This document shows, one piece after another, positions 1-7,224 of a stretch of DNA of 14,249 bases (the stretch's first letter is position 1; each line of letters starts with the position of its first letter). The notes below the pieces were generated by a model. It was not told where the DNA came from. It was given only the letters and a program-made list of their open reading frames with translations, and did not search any database. The stretch comes from Aliicoccus persicus_A (lineage in GTDB: Bacteria; Bacillota; Bacilli; Staphylococcales; Salinicoccaceae). A program made the translations under genes and the position numbers. Location of the stretch: the NCBI GenBank assembly GCA_020741755.1, contig DYYI01000004.1, positions 1 through 14,249 on the forward strand, written 5' to 3'.

Positions 1-237
1 TGCGTGTCTGTGAGCGAACTTCATTGGAACGCAAATCAATCTGCGTGTCTGTGATCAACTCTCATTGGAACGCAAATCAATTTGCGTGTCTGTGAGCAAC
101 TTTCATTGACGCGCAAATCAATTTGCGTGTCAGTGAGCAACTTTCATTGGAACGCAAGTCAATTTGCGTGCCTGTGAGCTACTTTCATTGACGCGCAAAT
201 CAATTTGCGTGTCAGTGAGCAACTCTCATTGACACAT
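1..237. repeat. Array of 41-bp tandem repeats, each able to form a hairpin
   Basis: Five full units start at 1, 42, 83, 124 and 165, and a sixth, degenerating unit starts at 206. Every unit begins TGCGTG and the period is exactly 41 bp. Units differ at a few positions only: A or T at unit position 9, and GGAAC or GACGC near position 27. Positions 1-33 of a unit form an imperfect stem with a CAACT-type loop; the last 8 bases (AATCAATT) are a linker. In the sixth unit the arms GTGTCAGTGAG (209-219) and CTCATTGACAC (225-235) pair with a single G-T wobble. Each unit junction also creates the palindrome CGCAAATCAATTTGCG. The period is not a multiple of three and no reading frame runs through, so it is non-coding. 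The array touches the window edge and may be longer. I do not recognise the family. Confidence 0.9.
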
Positions 238-266
238 AAACCCACCTCCAACTCCAACAAACACAA

Positions 267-299
267 AAACCCCCAATCCCAAACTGGGATTGGAGGTTT
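267..299 (-). terminator. Intrinsic terminator after oppA
   Basis: The arms CCAATCCCA (273-281) and TGGGATTGG (285-293) pair perfectly around a 3-base loop and extend outward with one mismatch. Read on the minus strand, the stem is followed by TTTTT and further T-rich sequence. It lies 16 bp past the oppA stop codon and should end the permease transcript before the tandem repeats. Confidence 0.85.
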
Positions 300-314
300 A
301 AAATTTAATCTAAA

Positions 315-1958
315 TTACTCAGCGCTGATAGATACATCTTTCAACTGATAGATACCTAAAGCGTCAATTTCGAAGTTTTGTACTTCGTCACGAACACCAG
401 TTAAGTAGTTTGAGTGGTGGATGTAAACCATTGGCGCAAGGTCTACAAGTAGATCTTGTGCTGCAGAGTAATGCTCTAAACGCTCTTCTGGGTCAATTGC
501 TTGACGTCCAGCTTCTAGTAACTCATCTAACTCATCATTTTGGATGAATGAACGGTTACCTGGCGCACCCACTTGTTCAGAGTGGAATAATGGATACATA
601 CCGTAGTCTGCATCACCAGTTACTACTGACCAACCTAGGATGAACATGTCGTGTTCACCGTCAGCTGTTCTTTCTAAGTACGCACCCCACTCAACTTGCT
701 CGATTGATACATCGATGTTTAATTCAGCAAGTGATTCTTGCATGAATACTGCCGTATCAACACGTTGTGGGTTATCGTTTGTCCAAAGTGAAATTTCAAA
801 TCCATCTTCGTAACCTGCTTCAGCCATTAATTCTTTTGCTCTGTCCATGTCGTAAGTAATACCTTCAACATTTTCATCGTAACCGAATACAGCTGGTGCT
901 AATGGACCAATTGCTTCAATACCAACGCCATCGTAAATACCAGCAATGATTGCTTCACGATCGATTGCGTAAGAAATTGCTTGACGCACTAATGGATCAT
1001 CTAAGTATTCTGCCTCTACGTTGAATCCAACGTAAGATAATGACATTGACTCAGTTTCATCTAAATAAGTTTCGTCATGGTTTTCTACACGATCTCTACT
1101 AATTGGGTCAACTGCACCGATAACGTGTGAGTATCCACCCTCTAACTCAGCGATACGTGAAGCAGTTTCAGAAACTACTTTGAACGTAACAGAGTCTAAT
1201 AATGCAGGCTCATCGAAGTAATCATCATTACGTACAAGCACTGTGTTGTCACCAGGTGAACGTGACTCTAACACAAATGGACCTGTACCGATTGGATTTT
1301 GTGCAGCATATTCCCCGATGTTTTCACCGATTGCCGCAACGACATCTTCGTCAAACTCTTCACCAGCAACTAAAGCTTCAACATATGACTCATAGTCATA
1401 GTCCGTGCCTTCTAATGCTTGGTTGTAGTCTTCAGTAATGACATCTAGTGATAACATACCACCTGCGTCATGTGCTAAGTGCGAAAGTAAAGGTGCGAAA
1501 GGATATTCTGTCGTAATTTCAACTGTATAGTCATCTACAACTTCAATATCAGTAATCATTTCATAAAGGAATGCACGTTGTGATGCAAAGTTTTCGTCAG
1601 TTACACGAAGTAAGTTTGCTCTAACAACTTCTGCGTTAAATTCTGTACCATCGTGGAATACAACATCATCTCTTAACGTAAAGCTATACGTATTCTCATC
1701 TGTTTCTTCCCACTCAACTGCTAAGTGTGGCTGAACTTCCATGTTCTCATCTAAAATCGTTAACGTATCGTAGATGTTCGCACGGACGTTACTTGAAGGT
1801 ACATCGTTGTTACCATGTGGATCTAAGCTGACTAAGTCACTCATGTCAGCGATGATTAAATCTCCACCGCCTTCTTCTTGTGCATCAGCTGCGTTAGCAA
1901 CCAATACTGAACCTAGCGTTACTGCAAGTAATGAAGTTAAAATACTGCGTTTTTTCAC
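315..1958 (-). CDS. oppA: Peptide/glutathione-type ABC transporter substrate-binding protein, non-lipoprotein
   Basis: This is the extracellular solute-binding protein (SBP_bac_5 family) that captures peptides or related ligands for the adjacent permease. The GTG start is fixed by AGGAGG eight bases upstream. Residues 1-26 are a signal peptide: a KKR head, a hydrophobic stretch and an ANA/ADA cleavage site. The mature start DLIIADMSDLVSLDPHG and the phrase NPIGTGPF near residue 225 are typical of the family and resemble, from memory, Firmicute proteins labelled glutathione-binding (GsiB-like). The ligand cannot be assigned from sequence. The 547-aa length is normal. The protein is strongly acidic. 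Oddly, it has no cysteine anywhere, so there is no lipobox to anchor it to the membrane as in most Gram-positive homologues. It is the last gene of the operon, 97 bp after oppF, and has its own promoter in that gap. Confidence 0.9.
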   Translation of the reverse strand: MKKRSILTSLLAVTLGSVLVANAADAQEEGGGDLIIADMSDLVSLDPHGNNDVPSSNVRANIYDTLTILDENMEVQPHLAVEWEETDENTYSFTLRDDVVFHDGTEFNAEVVRANLLRVTDENFASQRAFLYEMITDIEVVDDYTVEITTEYPFAPLLSHLAHDAGGMLSLDVITEDYNQALEGTDYDYESYVEALVAGEEFDEDVVAAIGENIGEYAAQNPIGTGPFVLESRSPGDNTVLVRNDDYFDEPALLDSVTFKVVSETASRIAELEGGYSHVIGAVDPISRDRVENHDETYLDETESMSLSYVGFNVEAEYLDDPLVRQAISYAIDREAIIAGIYDGVGIEAIGPLAPAVFGYDENVEGITYDMDRAKELMAEAGYEDGFEISLWTNDNPQRVDTAVFMQESLAELNIDVSIEQVEWGAYLERTADGEHDMFILGWSVVTGDADYGMYPLFHSEQVGAPGNRSFIQNDELDELLEAGRQAIDPEERLEHYSAAQDLLVDLAPMVYIHHSNYLTGVRDEVQNFEIDALGIYQLKDVSISAE

Positions 1959-1986
1959 GAATTTTTCCTCCTAATAGAAAAATTTT

Positions 1987-2010
1987 TTAATTAAATTTTA
2001 ATTTAATTAA
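1987..2010 (-). other. Perfect A/T-only hairpin in the oppA leader
   Basis: The arms TTAATTAAATT (1987-1997) and AATTTAATTAA (2000-2010) are perfect inverted repeats around a 2-base spacer. The hairpin falls at or just after the expected transcript start of the oppA promoter and about 30 bases before the start codon. A 5' stem like this can protect mRNA from decay, which would suit a gene needed in excess; that role is inferred. No T-run follows on the minus strand, so it is not a standard terminator. Confidence 0.6.
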
Positions 2011-2014
2011 GTAC

Positions 2015-2043
2015 ATTATACAATACCGAGTATAACTATACAA
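2015..2043 (-). promoter_or_regulatory. Sigma-A promoter for oppA
   Basis: On the minus strand, TTGTAT (2038-2043) is followed after exactly 17 bases by a perfect TATAAT (2015-2020). Initiation would fall near 2008, giving a leader of about 50 bases with the hairpin at its 5' end. It lies wholly in the oppF-oppA gap and would give the binding protein extra expression over the permease genes upstream. Confidence 0.75.
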
Positions 2044-2054
2044 CCAAAAATTAC

Positions 2055-3176
2055 CTAATATCTTTCTTCTTCTTGACCTTCTAACGCTTCTAATGATTCA
2101 TCGTCAATATTTTTACGCACATCTCTCATCTCATAGTTCGCCTCGTGTTTACCGCTCTGAATATCTAATGCGTAATGACACGCAACTTCATGTTTCGCAT
2201 TGCTTTCCGGGTCTTTGTTTTCAAGCACTGGCGTGTCTGTTTTACAAAGATCTGTCGCGAATGGGCAGCGCGTATGGAAACGGCATCCCGTTGGCGGATC
2301 GATTGGTGATGGAATATCACCACGTAAGAAAATACGGTCTGACTTGTTGCGTGGATCAGCCACCGGTATAGCCGATAAAAGTGCTTTCGTATATGGATGT
2401 TGTGGATTTTCGAAAATACTCTTCGTATCGCCGTACTCCACAATTTTTCCTAAGTACATCACGATGATTCGATCTGAAATATGACGCACCACACCGAGGT
2501 CGTGTGCAATAAATAAGTATGTTAAGCCCATCTCACGCTGTAACTTTTTAAGCAAGTTTAACACTTGTGCTTGAATCGATACATCAAGTGCAGATACCGC
2601 TTCATCACAGATGATTAATTTAGGGTTAACTGAGAGTGCACGTGCAATACCGATACGCTGACGTTGACCACCTGAGAACTCATGTGGATAACGGTGCATC
2701 TGGTGGCGCTGAAGACCAACTGTTTCAAGTAAATCAATGACGCGCTGTTCACGTTCACGCTTTGGTACAGCACCAGTGATTTCCATCGCTTCCATTAAAG
2801 TTGCTTTAACCGTCATACGTGGGTTGAGCGATGCGTATGGGTCTTGGAAAATGATCTGTAAATCGTCACGCAGATCGCGCATTTCTTTTTTCGATTGTGC
2901 AAGTATGTCTTTACCTTCAAAGAATACTTTTCCTTCTGTCGGTTCTTCCAATCTTAAAATAGATCGACCTGTTGTAGACTTACCACAACCTGATTCACCA
3001 ACAATCGATACGGTTTCACCTTTGTTTACTGTAAATGTAATGTCATCTACTGCTTTAACATGGTTCACTGTACGACCAAAGAATCCACCTTTGATCGGGA
3101 AGTATTGTTTTAATCCTTCAACTCGAAGTATTTCTTCATTTTCTTCTTCACGAAGTATGTCTTCACTTGTTTTCAT
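2055..3176 (-). CDS. oppF: Peptide ABC transporter ATP-binding protein OppF/DppF
   Basis: This is one of the two cytoplasmic ATPases that power the importer, paired with OppD. It shows Walker A GESGCGKS at residues 60-67, the Q-loop around 111, signature FSGGQ at 167-171, Walker B LIICDE at 187-192 and switch His225. The C-terminal oligopeptide-transporter extension has the cysteine pattern GCRFHTRCPFATDLC plus a later Cys. Similar clusters in some Dpp/Opp ATPases bind an iron-sulphur cluster, which is inference here. The 373-aa length includes a charged tail of about 40 residues rich in Asp and Glu. The ATG start overlaps the end of oppD by 14 bp, and GGGAG lies nine bases upstream within oppD, suggesting coupled translation. 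Confidence 0.93.
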   Translation of the reverse strand: MKTSEDILREEENEEILRVEGLKQYFPIKGGFFGRTVNHVKAVDDITFTVNKGETVSIVGESGCGKSTTGRSILRLEEPTEGKVFFEGKDILAQSKKEMRDLRDDLQIIFQDPYASLNPRMTVKATLMEAMEITGAVPKREREQRVIDLLETVGLQRHQMHRYPHEFSGGQRQRIGIARALSVNPKLIICDEAVSALDVSIQAQVLNLLKKLQREMGLTYLFIAHDLGVVRHISDRIIVMYLGKIVEYGDTKSIFENPQHPYTKALLSAIPVADPRNKSDRIFLRGDIPSPIDPPTGCRFHTRCPFATDLCKTDTPVLENKDPESNAKHEVACHYALDIQSGKHEANYEMRDVRKNIDDESLEALEGQEEERY

Positions 3177-4212
3177 AAACTTTTACTCCCTTCTCTCCAT
3201 CCCAGCTTTCATCATAAATCCAGCAGCGAACATCGTTTCCATCATCGATTTTCTTTAATTCAGGCATTTCTTTACAAATGTCTGAAGCAAATGGACAGCG
3301 GGGAGCGAACTTACATCCCGGTGGCATTTCATGTGGTGCCGGCACGTTTCCTTTAATCGGAACCAGTTCATCTTGTTCAATATCGTGACGTGGCAATGAG
3401 TTTAACAGACCGACTGTATATGGGTGTTTTGGATTTTCAAACAGCGTATACACATCGGCATATTCTACAACGCGTCCTGCATACATAACAGCGACATAGT
3501 CACATGTCTCCGCAACGACACCAAGGTCATGGGTAATCATAATAACACTCATCCCAATTTCTTCTTGAAGTTCTTTTATCAGTTCAAGAATCTGCGCTTG
3601 GATTGTCACATCAAGTGCAGTTGTTGGTTCATCTGCAATGAGTAATTCAGGCTTACATGCAAGTGCAATGGCAATCATGACACGTTGTCTCATACCACCT
3701 GATAGTTCGTATGGATATTGCTTCATACGTTTTTCCGGTGATGGAATACCAACGAGTTTCAACATTTCAATTGCACGTTCTTTTTGCTTTTTAGGACCGA
3801 ACTTTTGGTGGATTTTAATTACCTCGCTCAATTGGTCACCAATCGTATACACAGGATTCAATGAAGTCATTGGCTCCTGGAATATCATTGAAATCTCGTT
3901 ACCGCGAATTTTTCTCATGCGTGAGATCTTCGCATTGACGAGTTCTTCACCTTTATATTTAATTGAGCCACCTTTAATTTCACCTGGCTTCTCAATCAAG
4001 TTTAAAATCGATAAAGCGGTAATACTTTTACCCGAACCAGATTCACCAACGATACCAAGCGTCTTACCTTTAGGTACTTCAAAAGATACCCCATCGACTG
4101 CCTTTACCTCGCTTTTACCAACGAAGAAAGATGTGCGCAGGTCATCCACTTTTAGTACGGCTTCTGGCGATTCATCTAGTCCTACATTTGTTTGTTGTAA
4201 TTCCTCAGCCAT
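3163..4212 (-). CDS. oppD: Peptide ABC transporter ATP-binding protein OppD/DppD
   Basis: This is the second ATPase of the importer, forming a heterodimer with OppF on the inner face of the membrane. Visible motifs are Walker A GESGSGKS at 56-63, Q-loop Gln112 (FQEPMTSLNP), signature LSGGM at 170-174, Walker B LLIADE at 190-195 and switch His228. A C-terminal oligopeptide extension carries GCKFAPRCPFASDIC and a final Cys before Trp, the counterpart of the cysteine set in OppF. The 349-aa length is normal for OppD. The gene starts 15 bp after oppB with an AAGGAG-like ribosome site, and its end overlaps oppF by 14 bp, so the four proteins B, D, F and C are made from one message. Confidence 0.93.
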   Translation of the reverse strand: MAEELQQTNVGLDESPEAVLKVDDLRTSFFVGKSEVKAVDGVSFEVPKGKTLGIVGESGSGKSITALSILNLIEKPGEIKGGSIKYKGEELVNAKISRMRKIRGNEISMIFQEPMTSLNPVYTIGDQLSEVIKIHQKFGPKKQKERAIEMLKLVGIPSPEKRMKQYPYELSGGMRQRVMIAIALACKPELLIADEPTTALDVTIQAQILELIKELQEEIGMSVIMITHDLGVVAETCDYVAVMYAGRVVEYADVYTLFENPKHPYTVGLLNSLPRHDIEQDELVPIKGNVPAPHEMPPGCKFAPRCPFASDICKEMPELKKIDDGNDVRCWIYDESWDGEKGVKVYENK

Positions 4213-4227
4213 CCTTACCGCTCCTTT

Positions 4228-5148
4228 CTAATTTAAGTCAACACGTTTATTTAAGAATTTATACGTAATGTCTACTAGGAAGTTAACTGTAACGAACATC
4301 ACTGCTAAGACAAGTACAGTACCTTGTACGACAGGGAAGTCACGCGCAAAGATCGAGTCAATGATTAAACGACCGAGTCCGTTGATTGCGAATACACTTT
4401 CCGTTAATACAGATCCTGATAAGAAGTAACCAAACTGTAAACCTGCAACAGTGACAACTGGAATCAATGCATTTTTCAGTGCGTGTTTGAAAATTACTGA
4501 ACGTTCTTTAACACCTTTTGCTCTCGCTGTTCTAATGTAGTCCTGACCGATAACGTCAAGCATACTACTGCGGGTCATACGCGCAATAATTGCAGCACCT
4601 GCAGTACCTAATGCAATAACTGGTAGTACCATTTGGTTCGGGTTACCCCAACCTGTCGGTGCAAACCAACCTAGATTGATTGAGAACCACTGAATTAACA
4701 TTAGTCCTAACCAGAAGTTTGGCATTGAAAGACCGAATAATGTAATTACCATCAATGATACATCCCAGAAGCTGTATTTCCAAACAGCTGATACGATACC
4801 GACAAGTAATCCAGCAAAGATACTAAATGCTGTTGATATAACTGCGAGTTCAAATGTAATGAAGAATCTCGCGCTGATATGGTCAGATACCGGAATATTA
4901 TCTCGAATCGATGTACCAAAATCTAAAGTCAGTACATTTTTTAAGAAATCAAAATACTGAATGTGTAATGGGTTATCTAATCCTAATCGACGTCTAATTG
5001 CATTGACAGTCGCTTCAGGTGCACTTTCACCAGCCATGATTAAAGCAGGATCACCAGGTGTCAAGTGTAGGATACCGAATACTAAAATAGTTACACCAAA
5101 TAATACAGGTATTAGTTGGATTAAACGTTGTGTAATAAACCTAATCAT
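4228..5148 (-). CDS. oppB: Peptide ABC transporter permease OppB/DppB
   Basis: This membrane subunit forms half of the translocation channel with OppC. The 306 residues show six hydrophobic segments, the first at about 9-30. The family phrase LGLDNPLHIQYFDFLKNVL is followed by DFGTSI, and the cytoplasmic coupling loop contains the TRSSMLDV and RTARAKG stretches. The C-terminal phrase VFAINGLGRL precedes the last membrane segment. Length and motifs match DppB/OppB/GsiC proteins, so peptide, dipeptide and glutathione are all possible substrates. It lies 13 bp after oppC and 15 bp before oppD. Finding permease B after permease C is the reverse of the common B-C order. Confidence 0.92.
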   Translation of the reverse strand: MIRFITQRLIQLIPVLFGVTILVFGILHLTPGDPALIMAGESAPEATVNAIRRRLGLDNPLHIQYFDFLKNVLTLDFGTSIRDNIPVSDHISARFFITFELAVISTAFSIFAGLLVGIVSAVWKYSFWDVSLMVITLFGLSMPNFWLGLMLIQWFSINLGWFAPTGWGNPNQMVLPVIALGTAGAAIIARMTRSSMLDVIGQDYIRTARAKGVKERSVIFKHALKNALIPVVTVAGLQFGYFLSGSVLTESVFAINGLGRLIIDSIFARDFPVVQGTVLVLAVMFVTVNFLVDITYKFLNKRVDLN

Positions 5149-5161
5149 GTCCTAGTCCTCC

Positions 5162-6064
5162 TTAATTTTTAAGCTTTGGATCAAGTGCATCACGTAAACC
5201 ATCACCAAGTAAGTTAAATGCAAGTACTACAATTACAATCATCATACCTGGGAAGAATGTAATATGACCTGCTTGATACATATAGTTTCGACCATCATTT
5301 AACATTGCACCCCATTCAGGAATTGGCGGTTGTACACCGAGTCCTAGGAACGAAAGTCCTGCAATAGATAAAACGGCTGACGCTAAGAAAATTGATGTGT
5401 TTACGATAATCGGTGACATAATATTCGGTAAGATATGCTGGAATATTATTTTAAAGTCTTTTGCACCAAGTGCACGTATCGCATCGATATATTCTAGATT
5501 TTTCGTTGTCAATGTGGATCCACGTACAATCCTTGCAAATTGAGGCACCGCGGATATCGCAACGGCAATTGTCACGTTGATCGTGCTACCTCCAAGGATA
5601 CTTACGATGAATAAAGCAAGTAAGATACCAGGGAACGCAAGTAGCACGTCCATAATTCTCATGATTACTGAATCAATCCACTTTCCATAGTATCCTGCAA
5701 GGATACCAAGTGGCACACCGACTAGAGCAGCTAAAAATGTTGCTGCAAATCCAACGCCGAGCGTAATGTGCATACCATGGAAAATTCTATACAGTATGTC
5801 ACGTCCCATATGGTCTGTACCGAACCAAAATTCAGCAGATGGACCTTCTAAACGTGCTGTCAAGTTGGTTTTGGTTGAGCTGATACCTAGCCATCCAAAT
5901 CTAGCATCTAAATATCCAAATACAGCAATGAAAAATAAAATAACCAAGACATAGAACCCTACCATCGCTGCTTTGTTCTTATTTAATCTTCCGAAGAACT
6001 CTCTTATATTCTTCATCAGCAGCTGAGTACCAGTCATATCTTGATATCCGTTATTCTGACTCAT
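5162..6064 (-). CDS. oppC: Peptide ABC transporter permease OppC/DppC, first gene of the operon
   Basis: This is the second channel-forming subunit. A cytoplasmic N-terminus of about 30 residues precedes the first membrane helix, as in proteins with the OppC N-terminal domain. The phrase FGTDHMGRDILYRIFHGMHI, the RTAR-like coupling loop ending AIRALGAKDF, and GLSFLGLGVQPPIPEWGAML are hallmarks of DppC/OppC/GsiD. The length of 300 aa is usual. The ATG is set by AGGAGG eight bases upstream. The gene is first after a strong promoter, so transcription of the whole C-B-D-F-A unit starts here. Confidence 0.92.
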   Translation of the reverse strand: MSQNNGYQDMTGTQLLMKNIREFFGRLNKNKAAMVGFYVLVILFFIAVFGYLDARFGWLGISSTKTNLTARLEGPSAEFWFGTDHMGRDILYRIFHGMHITLGVGFAATFLAALVGVPLGILAGYYGKWIDSVIMRIMDVLLAFPGILLALFIVSILGGSTINVTIAVAISAVPQFARIVRGSTLTTKNLEYIDAIRALGAKDFKIIFQHILPNIMSPIIVNTSIFLASAVLSIAGLSFLGLGVQPPIPEWGAMLNDGRNYMYQAGHITFFPGMMIVIVVLAFNLLGDGLRDALDPKLKN

Positions 6065-6118
6065 TCAATTAACCTCCTCTAATCGATTCAATCTGTATGT
6101 AGTTGAATGCTTAAGTGA

Positions 6119-6147
6119 ATTATATAGATAATATTCTAGTTGTGCAA
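6119..6147 (-). promoter_or_regulatory. Sigma-A promoter of the opp operon
   Basis: On the minus strand, TTGCAC (6142-6147) is followed after 17 bases by TATAAT (6119-6124). Initiation near 6112 gives a leader of about 48 bases before oppC. The gap from 6065 to 6290 holds this promoter, the CodY-like site and the terminator of the next gene; I see nothing else in it. Confidence 0.75.
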
Positions 6148-6191
6148 TTACATTCTTTGATTTTTTATACAAACATTTATAATATAAATAC

Positions 6192-6206
6192 ATTTTTCAG
6201 AATATT
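6192..6206. promoter_or_regulatory. Possible CodY box upstream of the opp promoter
   Basis: ATTTTTCAGAATATT matches the CodY consensus AATTTTCWGAAAATT at 13 of 15 positions. It lies about 45 bp upstream of the -35 element. CodY represses peptide-uptake genes in Bacillus and Staphylococcus when branched-chain amino acids and GTP are plentiful, so the target makes sense. Single sites with two mismatches also occur by chance in AT-rich DNA, and this one is further upstream than a simple blocking site. Confidence 0.4.
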
Positions 6207-6238
6207 ACAAGTTAATATCATTCATACGATAAAAATAC

Positions 6239-6275
6239 AAAAGACGCTGATACTTTACAGTATTAGCGTCTTTTT
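6239..6275 (-). terminator. Terminator after the acidic secreted protein gene
   Basis: The arms AGACGCTGATACT (6242-6254) and AGTATTAGCGTCT (6259-6271) pair with one wobble around a TTAC loop. A-runs on the left and T-runs on the right make it usable in both directions. On the minus strand it starts about 20 bp after the stop codon at 6291 and separates that gene from the opp promoter. Confidence 0.85.
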
Positions 6276-6290
6276 ACACTCATATATATA

Positions 6291-7103
6291 TTATAATGGT
6301 AATCGAACAGGTCTCATATATTTTACTATGATTTTATCGACGACAAGTTCATGAACAAATGTCTTATCTTGATTACTGAACGCAGACTGTTGTGATAGGA
6401 ACTTTTGCATACGTTCGATAATGAATTCATCGTCCGCTTCTTTGTCTACATCGTCACGATTTTTCGACTTTCGAGACTGATCTGACTTTGTAATCTTTTC
6501 ACTCATCACACGATTGACACGATCATCTAATCGATTTAAACCTTCGTCCGTAATTTTTCCTCGTTCATCTAAAACAGGTGCTTCTTCAATTGGTTCTTCT
6601 TCGTTCTCTTCTTCAGTTTCCTCTGAATCTATATCTTCTTCTGATTCTTCATCCGGTGTTTCTTCAGAGACTTCTGTATCTTCTTCAATATCTTCTGAAT
6701 CATCAGGTGCTTCTTCATTTGGCGTCTCTATTGTCGTCTCTTCGTCAGCTTCATCTTCACCGACTTCTTCATCGTCATTGTTTACAATGCCATCGATATC
6801 TTCTTCAGGCTCTGCTGGCGCAAGCACGTTAGAACCCTCTTCTTTTTCAGATGGCTCTTCTTGTGGTGTTTCATCTTTAGGTTTTTTATCTGGTTCATAA
6901 ATTGTTTCAAACTCAATATCACGCTTGGACGTGTTTGCGACATTAGAATTTGGTGATTCACTCACTTGCTCATCAACTTGTTCCTCTGTGTTTACATCTT
7001 CCGACTCATTATAATCAGGGCTATCAGCGGTCGCCACTTGGACATGACTAAATAAAAGCATCGATACACCAAAGATCAAAGCCGGTTTCATATATCGTTT
7101 CAT
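6291..7103 (-). CDS. Secreted, highly acidic low-complexity protein, function unknown
   Basis: I do not recognise this 270-aa protein. Residues 1-26 form a signal peptide (MKRYMKP, a hydrophobic stretch, then an ATA cleavage site), so it is exported. Residues about 28-180 are dominated by Glu, Asp, Ser, Thr and Pro, with long Glu-rich runs, and are probably disordered. The last 90 residues differ: a mixed-charge segment (about 181-225), then a compact part with aromatic and hydrophobic residues ending KYMRPVRLPL. That tail may be the functional domain. There is no cysteine, no LPXTG sorting signal and no second membrane segment, so it should be released or held by charge. GGTGGTG eight bases before the ATG serves as ribosome site. 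It is monocistronic, with terminators on both sides. A role in calcium or wall-polymer binding is only a guess. Confidence 0.75.
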   Translation of the reverse strand: MKRYMKPALIFGVSMLLFSHVQVATADSPDYNESEDVNTEEQVDEQVSESPNSNVANTSKRDIEFETIYEPDKKPKDETPQEEPSEKEEGSNVLAPAEPEEDIDGIVNNDDEEVGEDEADEETTIETPNEEAPDDSEDIEEDTEVSEETPDEESEEDIDSEETEEENEEEPIEEAPVLDERGKITDEGLNRLDDRVNRVMSEKITKSDQSRKSKNRDDVDKEADDEFIIERMQKFLSQQSAFSNQDKTFVHELVVDKIIVKYMRPVRLPL

Positions 7104-7191
7104 TTTATAAACACCACCAATCTTTTACAAACTACTCATTACTTAATTTACCACAATATATTTAAGTTAATGTTTCAGTTACATTTCAAAT

Positions 7192-7224
7192 ACATAAAAA
7201 ACCATGTAATATTGTACATGGTTT
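7192..7224 (-). terminator. Terminator overlapping the rpiR-family stop codon
   Basis: The arms AAACCATGTA (7199-7208) and TACATGGTTT (7215-7224) pair perfectly. On the minus strand the stem is followed by a run of T. The stem begins within the stop codon of the regulator gene, so it should end the rex-tat transcript. The remainder of the gap to 7104 is AT-rich and presumably holds the promoter of the acidic protein gene; the best candidate, TTGAAA with TTAAAT 18 bases on, is too weak to list. Confidence 0.75.

Noticed and set aside
1..237. CRISPR array
   Set aside because: The units are contiguous and similar over all 41 bp, without unique spacers between constant repeats, and no cas genes are present.
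1956..1958. Twin-arginine signal peptide on OppA or the acidic secreted protein, given the nearby tat genes
   Set aside because: The N-termini MKKRSIL and MKRYMKP lack the RR motif with its flanking residues; both look like Sec signals.
2737..3258. Open frame of 173 codons on the plus strand
   Set aside because: It lies wholly antisense to the oppF-oppD genes, whose motifs are complete; no ribosome site or family resemblance.
6514..6900. Serine-rich open frame on the plus strand
   Set aside because: It is the mirror of the Glu-rich coding sequence on the minus strand (TCT/TCA versus GAA/GAG codons) and has no ribosome site.
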